From an uncultured Helicobacteraceae bacterium (GTDB lineage: Bacteria; Campylobacterota; Campylobacteria; Campylobacterales; Helicobacteraceae): DNA of 14,442 nucleotides. The DNA is taken from contig CAKVEH010000013.1 in NCBI GenBank assembly GCA_934728205.1, forward strand, positions 1 through 14,442. The letters run 5' to 3'. A program made the translations under genes and the position numbers. The notes under the pieces were generated by a model. It was not told the origin of the DNA. It was given only the letters and a program-made list of their open reading frames with translations, and made no database searches. This document shows positions 5,832 to 13,737 of the stretch, in pieces. Each line of letters begins with the position of its first letter. The first letter of the stretch is position 1.

Positions 5832-7664
5832 CTACTTCTTAGAGCGCAAAACCTCTTTTATCTCTGTATCATTGAGATTTTCAATGACCTTTATACTACC
5901 ATAAATCCGCAACAATTTTTCTATTTGTGCGTGCGTTAAGTCGCGTTTATCCCCTAGAATCTCAATGCGTGTAAGCTCTTTAAGTTTTGTAGCACGATGA
6001 AAGGTAATGGCAAAACGATGTGCCTCATCACGGAGTTTTTGAAAAAATTGCAATTTTTTATCGCTCGGGGAGAGTTTGTATGTGCCTTTGTGTGAATGCA
6101 AAATATCATTTGCACTTCCCTTTGCCCTATGGGCTTTTCCTGCTATTTTGTGTTTAGCAATGGCGATAATATCCACATTTGCACCACTAGATTCTATAAT
6201 TTCGCGTGCAATATTAAGCTGCGCACTTCCACCATCAATAAGCCAGCAATCAGGTGGAGGATTTTCCTCAAATTTTTGCGCACGCCTTGTGAGTAATTCG
6301 CGCATTTGGGCGTATTCATCGCGTGTTTGTAAGGAAAAGTAGCGGTATGATTGCTTAATAAAGTCATTATTCTCAAAGACTATCATTGAACCCACACATT
6401 GACTCCCTGCGTGATGAGAGGTATCAAAAACCTCGATTCTATATGGCGTGTGTGTGAGGGCAAAAAATGTGTGAATTTCTGCTAAAAGTTTGTTGTATTC
6501 CCTTGTTTGGATTTCTTCTAAGCGTAAAATTTCTGTCGCATTATTACTTGCTAGTGTGATGAGCTCGGCTTTTTTGCCTTTGATTGGTTGGAGAATAGGG
6601 ATTTTTTTGTTAAATTTGTTATAAAAAAAATCTTGGAGTTTTTCTTTATCGCTAAACTCACCAATATCATTGGGCAATAAAATGCAATCAGGCAAAATGG
6701 GAGGATTTTTAGCATAATGAGAGAGTAGGGCTTGAGAATAAAGCGCGTGTATTTCACTTTGAGAGGATAATGCGCTATTATGCGCGATGATATAATCACT
6801 CGAATTTACGCGCCCATTGCGCACAAATAGCTTAAACAAAATCACTCTTTGATGTGCCTTGCTTGTGAGAGAATCTGCACTTGGTGAAACATTCACATTT
6901 GGCACAAGAATGCTAAAAATATCATAATTGCTTGTATCTGCCAAATCAATACTGCTATGTATTTGCATTTGTGTGATTTTTTTTATCATATCGCGTAGCT
7001 TTGAAGCTTCTTCAAAAGCCTCACATTTGGCAAAAGATAGCATTTTAGATTCTAACATTGCAAGAAGTTTTTTCTTATTATAAATGAGATCTAGGGAATC
7101 TTGGAGTATGCTAGCATAGTCTTGTTTAGAGATTTTTTGCTCACAAGGCGCACTGCAACGATTGATTTGATAAAACAAACAGCCTTTTTTGCCCTTGAGA
7201 CAGGATTTTTTTTGCACAAGTTTGTTGGTTTGTAAAATGCCCTCTAAGAGTTCTTTTGCGCCAGAGCTAAAAGGACCAAAATATTGCACTTTTTGTTTTT
7301 TAATGATTTTGCGTGTGATACTAATGGTGGGGAAATTTTCAGACCTATCGACATACAAGTATGGATAGGTTTTATCATCGCGCAATAGAATATTATACTT
7401 TGGTTTGGAGGCTTTAATAAGGGCATTTTCTAGGATAAGGGCGTCTTGTTCGCTTGTGGTAACAAGTGTTTTAATGTCATTGATTTGTGCCACCATTGAG
7501 GCGATACGAGGACTTAGATTGGCACTTTTGGCAAAATAACTTTTTACGCGTTTATTGAGATTTTTTGCTTTTCCCACATACAAAAGATTCCCTTGCGTAT
7601 CATAGAACTGATAGATTCCACATTTTTGCTGTATGTTTTGTATAAGATTTCTTAAATCTTTCAT
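5832..7664 (-). CDS. uvrC: UvrABC excinuclease subunit C
   Basis: UvrC makes both incisions around bulky DNA lesions once UvrA and UvrB have marked them. The length of 610 residues is normal. The N-terminal GIY-YIG nuclease shows GIYQFYD with Tyr29, Arg39 and Glu79 in place for the 3' incision. Cys155, Cys162, Cys170 and Cys174 (the last three in the CLFYQINRCSAPC context) match the four cysteines that ligate an iron-sulfur cluster in E. coli UvrC. The UVR motif that binds UvrB is near 202-232. The RNase H-like 5' nuclease has Asp414 (VFDTSHH), Asp477 (LIDGG) and His549 (RDEAHRF). The C-terminal helix-hairpin-helix region (about 564-606) is short and its first hairpin lacks the usual Pro-Gly-Xaa-Gly. 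It is the first gene of the minus-strand cluster continuing into the kinase 52 bases downstream. No strong Shine-Dalgarno sequence precedes the ATG. Confidence 0.97.
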   Translation of the reverse strand: MKDLRNLIQNIQQKCGIYQFYDTQGNLLYVGKAKNLNKRVKSYFAKSANLSPRIASMVAQINDIKTLVTTSEQDALILENALIKASKPKYNILLRDDKTYPYLYVDRSENFPTISITRKIIKKQKVQYFGPFSSGAKELLEGILQTNKLVQKKSCLKGKKGCLFYQINRCSAPCEQKISKQDYASILQDSLDLIYNKKKLLAMLESKMLSFAKCEAFEEASKLRDMIKKITQMQIHSSIDLADTSNYDIFSILVPNVNVSPSADSLTSKAHQRVILFKLFVRNGRVNSSDYIIAHNSALSSQSEIHALYSQALLSHYAKNPPILPDCILLPNDIGEFSDKEKLQDFFYNKFNKKIPILQPIKGKKAELITLASNNATEILRLEEIQTREYNKLLAEIHTFFALTHTPYRIEVFDTSHHAGSQCVGSMIVFENNDFIKQSYRYFSLQTRDEYAQMRELLTRRAQKFEENPPPDCWLIDGGSAQLNIAREIIESSGANVDIIAIAKHKIAGKAHRAKGSANDILHSHKGTYKLSPSDKKLQFFQKLRDEAHRFAITFHRATKLKELTRIEILGDKRDLTHAQIEKLLRIYGSIKVIENLNDTEIKEVLRSKK

Positions 7665-7692
7665 TTAACCACCATTACGCCTAAAAATAAGC

Positions 7693-7698
7693 TATAAT
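7693..7698 (+). promoter_or_regulatory. -10 element of the flgR operon promoter
   Basis: A perfect TATAAT lies in the uvrC-flgR divergent spacer, about 107 bases before the flgR start. It predicts transcription starting near 7705 and a leader of about 100 bases. No clear -35 is seen, which is usual for Helicobacter sigma-80/70-type promoters. A housekeeping promoter is reasonable because flgR must be expressed before the sigma-54 class of flagellar genes. Confidence 0.55.
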
Positions 7699-7745
7699 TT
7701 AACACTAAGACTCTAAATGCACAATATTACAAGAGACAATTTGCT

Positions 7746-7808
7746 ACAAGGAGTATTTTGCGCTCTTATGAGGGGAAGCCTTGCAAGGGCGATTTTAAGG
7801 ATATATGA
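7746..7808 (+). other. flgR leader with hairpin and possible 16-codon leader peptide
   Basis: CGCTCTT (7761-7767) can pair with AAGGGCG (7785-7791), including one G-T pair, around a loop that also contains the palindrome CCTTGCAAGG (7779-7788). ACAAGGAG at 7746-7753 is a good Shine-Dalgarno sequence placed 4 bases before a TTG at 7758. This opens a 16-codon frame (RSYEGKPCKGDFKDI after the start) whose TGA overlaps the flgR ATG. This could couple translation to flgR or be a chance frame. The sequence is seen directly; the function is inference. Confidence 0.35.
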
Positions 7809-9193
7809 TGAAAATTTGCATTGTCGAAGATGATACTAACTTCCGAAAGGCACTAGAGATTACTTTTGGTGATTATCCACAATATGAAATTGTGAGCTTT
7901 AAAAATGCTAAGGAAGCACTAGATAGCATTGATGAGAGTTTTGATGTCGTCATCACTGATATAAATATGCCCAAAATGGACGGATTGCAGTTTTTGAGCG
8001 CATTGCAAGAGCAGGGTAATAGTGGGCATTATAAAGCCATCGTTATTACGGGGAATGCCAGCGTGCAAAATGCTATAAAGGCGATACGCTTGGGCGTAAA
8101 AGATTTTTTGATTAAAGAAAAAAATATTGAAAAAGAAATGATTGAGGCATTAGAGCGCATTGCTAAGGAGCAAGAAAGAGAGCTAAATGCGCTAGATTCT
8201 AAAGCAAACACCCAAAAACTTCAAGCAAGCACGTCAAAATTACCAAGCAAAAAGAACACAGAGGCAAACCTCGTGGAATCTAAGCGATTTATCGCTACTT
8301 CACCTGCATTAGAGCAGGCAAAAAAAATCGCACTCAAAGTCGCTCCAACCGATGCTAATGTTTTTTTAATGGGACAAAGTGGCGTGGGAAAAGATGTATT
8401 TGCAAATTTTATCCACGAAAACTCAAATCGCGCCAAATCTCCATTTATTGCCATCAATATGGCAGCAATCCCTGAACACTTGTTAGAATCCGAATTGTTT
8501 GGATATGAAAAGGGTGCATTTACGGACGCTACAACGCAAAAACTCGGAATCTTAGAAGTCGCAAATGGCGGAACGGTGTTTTTAGATGAGATTGGCGAAA
8601 TGCCTATTGGTTTGCAAGCTAAACTTTTGCGCGTGCTACAAGAAAAAACACTTACAAGACTTGGGAGCTCTAAGGAAATTATTATTGATGTGCGATTTAT
8701 CTCTGCGACTAATGCCAATATATCGCAAAAAATCACTCGAGGTGAGTTTCGCCAAGATTTGTTTTTCCGCTTGCAGACAATCCCAATCTTTATCCCGCCA
8801 CTTAGCGAGCGAAAAGAAGAAATCCTCCAAATAGCGCAATATAAACTTCAAGAAACCACGCAAAAATATGGCTTTGAACCAAAGAGTTTTAGTGAAGATT
8901 CTAAAAAGCAAATGCTTCAATATGCTTGGTATGGGAATGTAAGGGAGCTTTTGAGTGTGATTGAACGCGCAGTAATTTTAAGTGATGGTAACGAAATCAA
9001 GCCCGAAGACTTAGCATTGCAAAGCAGAGAGCGCGTATTTGGGAATCTTCAAGATTCTAGCATTGCAGATTTAGAAAAAGAGCTTTTATATCAAATGGTG
9101 CAAAGAGAAGATGGCAATATGCAAAAAATAAGCGATTTATTAGGAATGAGTGAGAGTGTCCTGCGCTCAAAAATCGCTCAATATGGAATCTAA
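7805..9193 (+). CDS. flgR: Sigma-54-dependent flagellar response regulator FlgR
   Basis: FlgR, phosphorylated by the kinase FlgS, activates RpoN-dependent genes for the flagellar hook and basal body. The receiver (1-120) has the Glu-Asp-Asp pocket and phosphoacceptor Asp52 (TDINMP); the usual Lys-Pro is Lys104-Glu. After a linker rich in Lys, Ser and Gln (about 125-160) comes the AAA+ domain: Walker A GQSGVGKD (190-197), the sigma-54 contact loop GAFTDA (237-242) instead of GAFTGA, Walker B TVFLDEIGE (257-265) and the FRLQ/PPLSER region. The last 40 residues, including DGNMQKISDLLGMSESVLRSKI, align by eye with a Fis-type helix-turn-helix. H. pylori FlgR ends before this domain, whereas Campylobacter FlgR keeps a C-terminal domain. 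Two ATGs adjoin (7805 and 7808); AAGG at 7797-7800 fits the second slightly better. It is the first gene of a three-gene operon. The name is chosen from the architecture; the genetic neighbourhood does not prove it. Confidence 0.88.
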   Translation: MMKICIVEDDTNFRKALEITFGDYPQYEIVSFKNAKEALDSIDESFDVVITDINMPKMDGLQFLSALQEQGNSGHYKAIVITGNASVQNAIKAIRLGVKDFLIKEKNIEKEMIEALERIAKEQERELNALDSKANTQKLQASTSKLPSKKNTEANLVESKRFIATSPALEQAKKIALKVAPTDANVFLMGQSGVGKDVFANFIHENSNRAKSPFIAINMAAIPEHLLESELFGYEKGAFTDATTQKLGILEVANGGTVFLDEIGEMPIGLQAKLLRVLQEKTLTRLGSSKEIIIDVRFISATNANISQKITRGEFRQDLFFRLQTIPIFIPPLSERKEEILQIAQYKLQETTQKYGFEPKSFSEDSKKQMLQYAWYGNVRELLSVIERAVILSDGNEIKPEDLALQSRERVFGNLQDSSIADLEKELLYQMVQREDGNMQKISDLLGMSESVLRSKIAQYGI

Positions 9194-9211
9194 GAGCAAA
9201 GGAATTGCAAT

Positions 9212-10465
9212 ATGATAATCAAAGACGCTACAATGTGTGATTATCGTGGAAGTAAAAAGGGCTGTTTGAAGGTTGAAAATGGCGTTATTGCAGAAGTAAC
9301 GCAAAACTTAAATGAAATGAAAGAGTATCAAACACACGAGATATATGAGGCAAATGGAAAACTCCTTATGCCTTCTCTCATTGACATAGGCGTATATCCT
9401 AAGGCAAAGACACTCTCAAGGAGCAATCTTACTACGCTTTCAAAAAAGGCTTTAAATGGTGGATTCTCTACCCTTTTGCTTTTTCCACAAAGCACGCCAG
9501 CTATCGATAATGAAGCCATTGTGGAGTTAGTAAAAAGCCTTGATATAGCTACGCAAGTGCATTTTATCCCAAGCATAAAACCTACTATCACGCAAAGTAG
9601 CGATAGTGCAAGCCATCATAAACTAAGTGATATAAGCAGGCTATATGATAATGGTGCGCGTTGTATTTGCACCAATAGTGATATTGAAGGAAATATGCTT
9701 ATGCGTATAGCACAATATGCCAAAATGCTTCAAACACCTATCATTTGTTTGCCTAAAGAAAGTTCATTGTCTCAAGGCGTGCTTTTTGAGGGTGAGTTTG
9801 CGGGCAAATTGGGATTGCCAATGATAAGTTATAAATCTCAAAGCACAGAAGTGGCTAGAATATGTGAAATGTTTGTGGATTGTGATATTACATTGCTTTT
9901 AAATGCTGTGTGTCTCCCGCGCAGCGTGGATATTATCCAATCTTACAAAGCACAAGGCTTAAAGGCTCATACACAAGTAAGTTTGCATCATTTAATTTTG
10001 AATGAAGAGGTGTGTGATAATTACAACACCGCTGGTAAAATTACTCCACCGCTTTTACCCCAGCATTTGCGCGTGGCGTTATTGGAGAATCTTAAAGGTG
10101 GTAAGATTGATATGCTTAGCACTTTGCAGTGTGCGAATTTCAACTCACAAAAAGACCAAGTCTTTGAGTTGGCGGAATTTGGGATTGATTGCATTGCTTT
10201 TGGCTTTGCGCTTGCGTATGATAGGATTTTTAAGACACATAATATTGAGCTTAGCGTGCTTTCAGCGTTGTTTTCACATAATCCCGCGAGAATCTTGGGG
10301 CTTAATCGCGGAAGTTTAGAAGTTGGAGCGGAGGCGGAGTTTATCATTGTCAATGAAGATTCTCACACACACATAGAAGATTCCTTTTCACCATATAATG
10401 GAGTAAAATTGCGCTCCAAAGTGGAAAAAATCTATTGTAACGGAATGATGCACGAGTTAGTATAG
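9212..10465 (+). CDS. Catalytically degenerate dihydroorotase homologue (PyrC'/PyrX type)
   Basis: The overall layout is that of a type I dihydroorotase of the amidohydrolase superfamily: N-terminal beta-sandwich, LLMPSLID (51-58), SLSQG...EGE (185-195), SLHHLILNEE (257-266), TPPLL (278-282) and a C-terminal NPAR...GSLEVGAEAEFIIV segment. The metal ligands are gone. The HxH after Ile-Asp is Gly60-Val-Tyr62; the histidine expected before the Glu-Asp-Glu-Ser-Leu segment is replaced within LPKE (180-183); and the Thr-Asp-His-Ala-Pro motif is STLQCAN (303-309). It therefore cannot hydrolyse dihydroorotate by the usual mechanism. Non-catalytic PyrC homologues in Pseudomonas (PyrX) and related groups act as structural partners of aspartate transcarbamoylase (PyrB), which is the most plausible role. 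A true pyrC must lie elsewhere. It starts 18 bases after flgR with AAAGGA about 8 bases before the ATG. Confidence 0.88.
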   Translation: MIIKDATMCDYRGSKKGCLKVENGVIAEVTQNLNEMKEYQTHEIYEANGKLLMPSLIDIGVYPKAKTLSRSNLTTLSKKALNGGFSTLLLFPQSTPAIDNEAIVELVKSLDIATQVHFIPSIKPTITQSSDSASHHKLSDISRLYDNGARCICTNSDIEGNMLMRIAQYAKMLQTPIICLPKESSLSQGVLFEGEFAGKLGLPMISYKSQSTEVARICEMFVDCDITLLLNAVCLPRSVDIIQSYKAQGLKAHTQVSLHHLILNEEVCDNYNTAGKITPPLLPQHLRVALLENLKGGKIDMLSTLQCANFNSQKDQVFELAEFGIDCIAFGFALAYDRIFKTHNIELSVLSALFSHNPARILGLNRGSLEVGAEAEFIIVNEDSHTHIEDSFSPYNGVKLRSKVEKIYCNGMMHELV

Positions 10466-10479
10466 TGTAGAGTGGATTT

Positions 10480-11193
10480 ATGATGAGAGTTTGTGTATTA
10501 TTGATTTTGTTTTCGTGTGTAGCATTTGCTAAATCATCATTTTTCCCTGACACTAGTGGGTTTGTCGTGGAGGAATTTTTTGCACAATATCGTGTGGTGT
10601 TTTTGTATTTTGCCTTGCTTTTGTTGTTTTTTACTGCTTTGGTAAATCTTATGCAAAAGCATTTTGTAAATGTTTTCTTGCATTTGGGGTTAGTGCTACT
10701 TTTTTTATTTATTATAATTGGGAGTGTTTTTGTATCGGCTAATCCAAATGATTCTAAGATGTTTTTTCTCTCTAAAATTTCAATATTTGTTTCACTTGGA
10801 GTATTTTTGAGTATGTTGCCGTGCTTTATAATGAGTGTGTGTATCCATTTTGAGAATCGCGCATATTTTTTTGAGCTAAGCGGTGCTAAAAAGATTGCAA
10901 ATAGCGCATTATCATTTTTTGCTGGCATTGGATTAGTTATTGTTGCTTTTGGTTTGAGTGTATTTTTAAGCGAAATTGGAGTGGATATAAAGCAGAAAAA
11001 TTTTGACAACATCTATGTTTCTTTCATTCTTTCATTGTGTGTTTTTGTTGGGATTTTATATGTAATTTATAGAGAATCTAGCAGTTTTGGCACACACAAT
11101 GCTAGCCAAAGGATATTATTCTTTTTGCAGCACGGCTCACTTAGTTTTGTTATTATCCTTGCGATAAATATAGTAATGCGATATTTGCTCTAA
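10480..11193 (+). CDS. Polytopic inner-membrane protein of unknown function
   Basis: The first 17 residues form a hydrophobic signal-like segment ending in Ala-Phe-Ala, a plausible signal peptidase site. Six strongly hydrophobic stretches follow, at about 38-57, 63-87, 98-122, 142-166, 178-197 and 220-236. Loops are short, with no recognised catalytic motif or conserved histidine or cysteine pattern. It begins 14 bases after the PyrC' gene and has two adjacent ATGs (10480 and 10483), with a weak GTGGA upstream. It is probably the last gene of the flgR operon and ends 9 bases before the stop of the oppositely oriented gene. I do not recognise the family, and the neighbourhood does not identify a function. 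Confidence 0.8.
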   Translation: MMRVCVLLILFSCVAFAKSSFFPDTSGFVVEEFFAQYRVVFLYFALLLLFFTALVNLMQKHFVNVFLHLGLVLLFLFIIIGSVFVSANPNDSKMFFLSKISIFVSLGVFLSMLPCFIMSVCIHFENRAYFFELSGAKKIANSALSFFAGIGLVIVAFGLSVFLSEIGVDIKQKNFDNIYVSFILSLCVFVGILYVIYRESSSFGTHNASQRILFFLQHGSLSFVIILAINIVMRYLL

Positions 11194-11202
11194 AAGATAC
11201 TT

Positions 11203-11703
11203 TTAAGAAAAAAGTTTTATAAAGTTTTTAGAAAAAACAATCTTTTCTAATTCTTTTTGTGTGAGATTTTGATTCTCGTTGCTGCCAGATTTGGCTAGCA
11301 AGGTGCGTAAAATCTCCACGCACGACTCGCAAAATGGCAATGGATAATCCGTATACCACGCTGTGGTAACATTGCCTTGCTGCACCGTGAAACTAAAGGA
11401 ATTTTTTTGTGCTTGCACTAAACTTAAAAGCGGATTTTTGGAATCTATGAGTGCTAAAAACTCATCGCACGCACAAAAGTGCAGTTTTGGCGCGCCAAAG
11501 GTTTGAAAGTCTTTATAACTTACCACTTTAATATGTCCAAAGCATTGCAACACCTTGCCATTAGGCAGTGTAAGTGTATTTAGTCCAGCGGTGCTTTGGA
11601 CATTGGCAAATGGCGCACTGATTCCATCAGTGCTAATGAGTTCTTTGAGTTCTTGTGAAAAGTTGTGAATTGTATTGAGTGATTCAATAGTTTTTTCAAA
11701 CAT
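11203..11703 (-). CDS. Conserved-looking hypothetical protein with CxC and CxxC pairs, heptose operon
   Basis: The 166-residue soluble protein has no signal peptide or membrane segment. Cysteines are paired: C77-A-C79 in LHFCACDEF and C125-E-S-C128 in PFCESCVEIL, with a further C54 in LQCFGHIKV. The spacing of two close pairs about 46 residues apart suggests a structural zinc site, and a redox role is the alternative. I cannot name a family. It starts 13 bases after the gmhA stop on the same strand, so it is very likely co-transcribed with gmhA, hldE and hldD, but its sequence does not resemble heptose pathway enzymes such as GmhB. It is convergent with the membrane-protein gene. Composition and codon use look like those of its neighbours, so it is probably a real gene. 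Confidence 0.75.
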   Translation of the reverse strand: MFEKTIESLNTIHNFSQELKELISTDGISAPFANVQSTAGLNTLTLPNGKVLQCFGHIKVVSYKDFQTFGAPKLHFCACDEFLALIDSKNPLLSLVQAQKNSFSFTVQQGNVTTAWYTDYPLPFCESCVEILRTLLAKSGSNENQNLTQKELEKIVFSKNFIKLFS

Positions 11704-11716
11704 TATCCACCGCTAC

Positions 11717-12292
11717 TTATCCGCACTGATTCTCTATGATGTCGCACAATGCGTGGATAACAAGGATATGAATTTCTTGGATTCTTGGCGTATCGTTGCT
11801 TGGGACGATGAGGTTTATTGCACACAATTCATTCATTGCCCCGCCATCGCGACCGCTTAGCCCGATATTTTTACACCCAATTTCTTTACCAATTTTAAAA
11901 GCATTGAGCACATTAGCAGAGTTACCACTTGTAGAGATTCCAAAGATTATATCGCCTTTGTTTGCAAGGGCTTGCACTTGGCGAGAGAAAACAAATTCAT
12001 AGCCATAGTCGTTGCCTATGGCAGTGAGCGCGGAAGTATCCACGCTTAGAGCTATGGCTGGAAGTCCTTTGCGCTCGCGTTTATACCTCCCTGTGAGTTC
12101 AGCAGCAAAATGTTGAGAATCTGCCGCACTCCCACCATTACCGCAAATAAGCACTTTGCCTCCGTCTTTAAGGCATTGCACTAAAAGTTGCGCGCTTTGT
12201 TGGATAGAATCTAGCATCGCAGGCAAGGCTTTTGTGCTTGCTTCGATGTGTTTGTGAAATTCCTCTGTAATAAAGTTGCTAAAATCTTGCAT
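11717..12292 (-). CDS. gmhA: Sedoheptulose 7-phosphate isomerase
   Basis: It converts D-sedoheptulose 7-phosphate to D-glycero-D-manno-heptose 7-phosphate, the first step in making the ADP-heptose of the lipopolysaccharide inner core. The length of 191 residues is normal. The SIS-domain phosphate-binding loop [10 protein letters not shown] is at 51-60, followed by His61 and catalytic Glu65 in [16 protein letters not shown] is at 120-125, and [10 protein letters not shown] (171-180) provides Gln172 and catalytic His180, numbered exactly as in the E. coli enzyme. The start codon overlaps the hldE stop (TAATG), and AAGGAG lies 6 bases upstream inside hldE, so the two are translationally coupled. 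Confidence 0.97.
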   Translation of the reverse strand: MQDFSNFITEEFHKHIEASTKALPAMLDSIQQSAQLLVQCLKDGGKVLICGNGGSAADSQHFAAELTGRYKRERKGLPAIALSVDTSALTAIGNDYGYEFVFSRQVQALANKGDIIFGISTSGNSANVLNAFKIGKEIGCKNIGLSGRDGGAMNELCAINLIVPSNDTPRIQEIHILVIHALCDIIENQCG

Positions 12293-13725
12293 TACAAACT
12301 CCTTATTTTTTCTATAATGTTACTACTTGATTTGTTAGGGACAAATTCAATTAAATGCACTTCTTTGACAAATTCACTTCCAGCAATTTCCTTGCCCTCA
12401 TAATCTGCACCTTTGACTAAAATATCAGGGGTGAGATATTTGATAAGCTCGCTTGGCGTAGATTCTTCAAAGATGACGACATAATCCACACTCTCCAAAC
12501 TCGAGAGCACAAATGCTCTATCTTCTTGTGTGTTGATGGGACGAGAATCGCCCTTAAGTGCCTTCACAGAATCATCACTATTAAGTCCAACGATAAGCAT
12601 ATCGCCCAATGCACGAGCTTTTTTGAGGTATTGAGTATGCCCGCGATGGAGAATATCAAAGCACCCGTTGCTAAAGACAATTTTAGTGTTTTTGTTATTT
12701 GTCCTAAATGTATCCAAAATGCGTTTGAGTTGCTCTTTTGATAGAATCTTATATCCACTAGAATCTTTTATCTTAGCGTGCAAAAAATGGTCAATTTCAA
12801 TATGTGTGGCGTTTGCGCTACCAACTTTACCAACCACCACTGCTGCTGCCATATTGGCAAACTCGCTTGCCTTATAAATATCCAACCCAGCACTTAAGGC
12901 AAAGCCAAGAGCAGCAATCACGGTGTCCCCAGCTCCCGTTACATCATAGACTTCTTGGGCGAAAGTGGGGATTTTTTGGCATTTGCCATCATCAAAGATT
13001 CCAATCCCATCTTCGCTTAGCGTGATAAGTGAGATAGAGAGGTCGCAAAGTTCTTTAATCTTTAATCCAGCTTGCAAAAGGCTTCTATCATCGTTAATAG
13101 TTATACCTGTGGCTTCTTGTGCTTCTTTTTTGTTTGGAGTGAGTAGGGTCGCACCTTTATACTTGGTGTAGTCTTTGCCCTTAGGGTCGCAAAGCACGAA
13201 TTTATGCTCCCTTCGCGCAAGAGAGATAATGTGTTGCGTAAATGCGTAATCTAAAAGTCCTTTGCCATAATCTGAAATAATCACACAATCTACTTTTTTA
13301 AGCAAAGATTGTAATTCATCGCGCACTTTTGCCAAAAGCGCAGAATCTACACTAAGTGCACTTTCTCTATCCACGCGCAAAACTTGCTGATGTGAAATGA
13401 TTACGCGCGATTTTTTGGTCGTTGGACGCGAGGAATCAACAAAAATATGGCTAATATCCACACCAAGTGATTGTAAGGTTTGTGTGAGCCATTTGCCATT
13501 TTCATCATCGCCTATCACTCCACATACGCTTACTTGTGCGCCAAGAGCGATAAGGTTATTTACTACATTGCACGCTCCACCTAAGCGATTGCTTTCGCTT
13601 TTGACATCTACGACTTGCACGGGGGCTTCGGGCGAAATCCTCTCGCATCCACCCCAAATGTAGTGGTCAATCATTAAATCCCCAACCACAAGGATTTTTG
13701 GACTTTTATTTTCTAAATCAAACAT
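12292..13725 (-). CDS. hldE: Bifunctional heptose 7-phosphate kinase / heptose 1-phosphate adenylyltransferase
   Basis: Two fused domains carry out two steps of ADP-heptose synthesis. The N-terminal ribokinase-type domain (about 1-318) phosphorylates heptose 7-phosphate at O1: [13 protein letters not shown] (13-25), LGGACNV (48-54) and the anion hole with catalytic base DVTGAGD (261-267, Asp267). The C-terminal nucleotidyltransferase domain (about 343-477) adds [16 protein letters not shown] (351-363) holds the HxGH motif, followed by [13 protein letters not shown]. Between the two steps the phosphatase GmhB must act; it is not in the window. The length of 477 residues is normal. It lies 12 bases after hldD and overlaps gmhA by one base. 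No strong Shine-Dalgarno sequence is seen before its ATG, so translation may depend on hldD. ADP-heptose and heptose bisphosphate are also known activators of host ALPK1 signalling. Confidence 0.97.
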   Translation of the reverse strand: MFDLENKSPKILVVGDLMIDHYIWGGCERISPEAPVQVVDVKSESNRLGGACNVVNNLIALGAQVSVCGVIGDDENGKWLTQTLQSLGVDISHIFVDSSRPTTKKSRVIISHQQVLRVDRESALSVDSALLAKVRDELQSLLKKVDCVIISDYGKGLLDYAFTQHIISLARREHKFVLCDPKGKDYTKYKGATLLTPNKKEAQEATGITINDDRSLLQAGLKIKELCDLSISLITLSEDGIGIFDDGKCQKIPTFAQEVYDVTGAGDTVIAALGFALSAGLDIYKASEFANMAAAVVVGKVGSANATHIEIDHFLHAKIKDSSGYKILSKEQLKRILDTFRTNNKNTKIVFSNGCFDILHRGHTQYLKKARALGDMLIVGLNSDDSVKALKGDSRPINTQEDRAFVLSSLESVDYVVIFEESTPSELIKYLTPDILVKGADYEGKEIAGSEFVKEVHLIEFVPNKSSSNIIEKIRSL

Positions 13726-13737
13726 TGTTACAAAAAG

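Noticed and set aside
6623..6630. A8 run (T8 on the coding strand) inside uvrC
   Set aside because: Phe-Phe-Tyr codons in AT-rich DNA explain it, the frame is intact, and switching a repair gene here has no other support.
8221..8736. Minus-strand open frame of 171 codons opposite flgR
   Set aside because: It is antisense to the AAA+ domain coding sequence and has no recognisable protein features.
11087..11102. TGGCAC-N5-ATGC resembling a sigma-54 promoter (GG-N10-GC spacing) on the plus strand
   Set aside because: It lies inside the coding region of the membrane protein and no plus-strand gene follows; the next gene is on the opposite strand. Chance is more likely than function.
11191..11205. 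TAAAAG-ATA-CTTTTA hairpin between the convergent genes as a terminator
   Set aside because: It has only six mostly A-T pairs and overlaps both gene ends; it is too weak to call, although the location would suit one.
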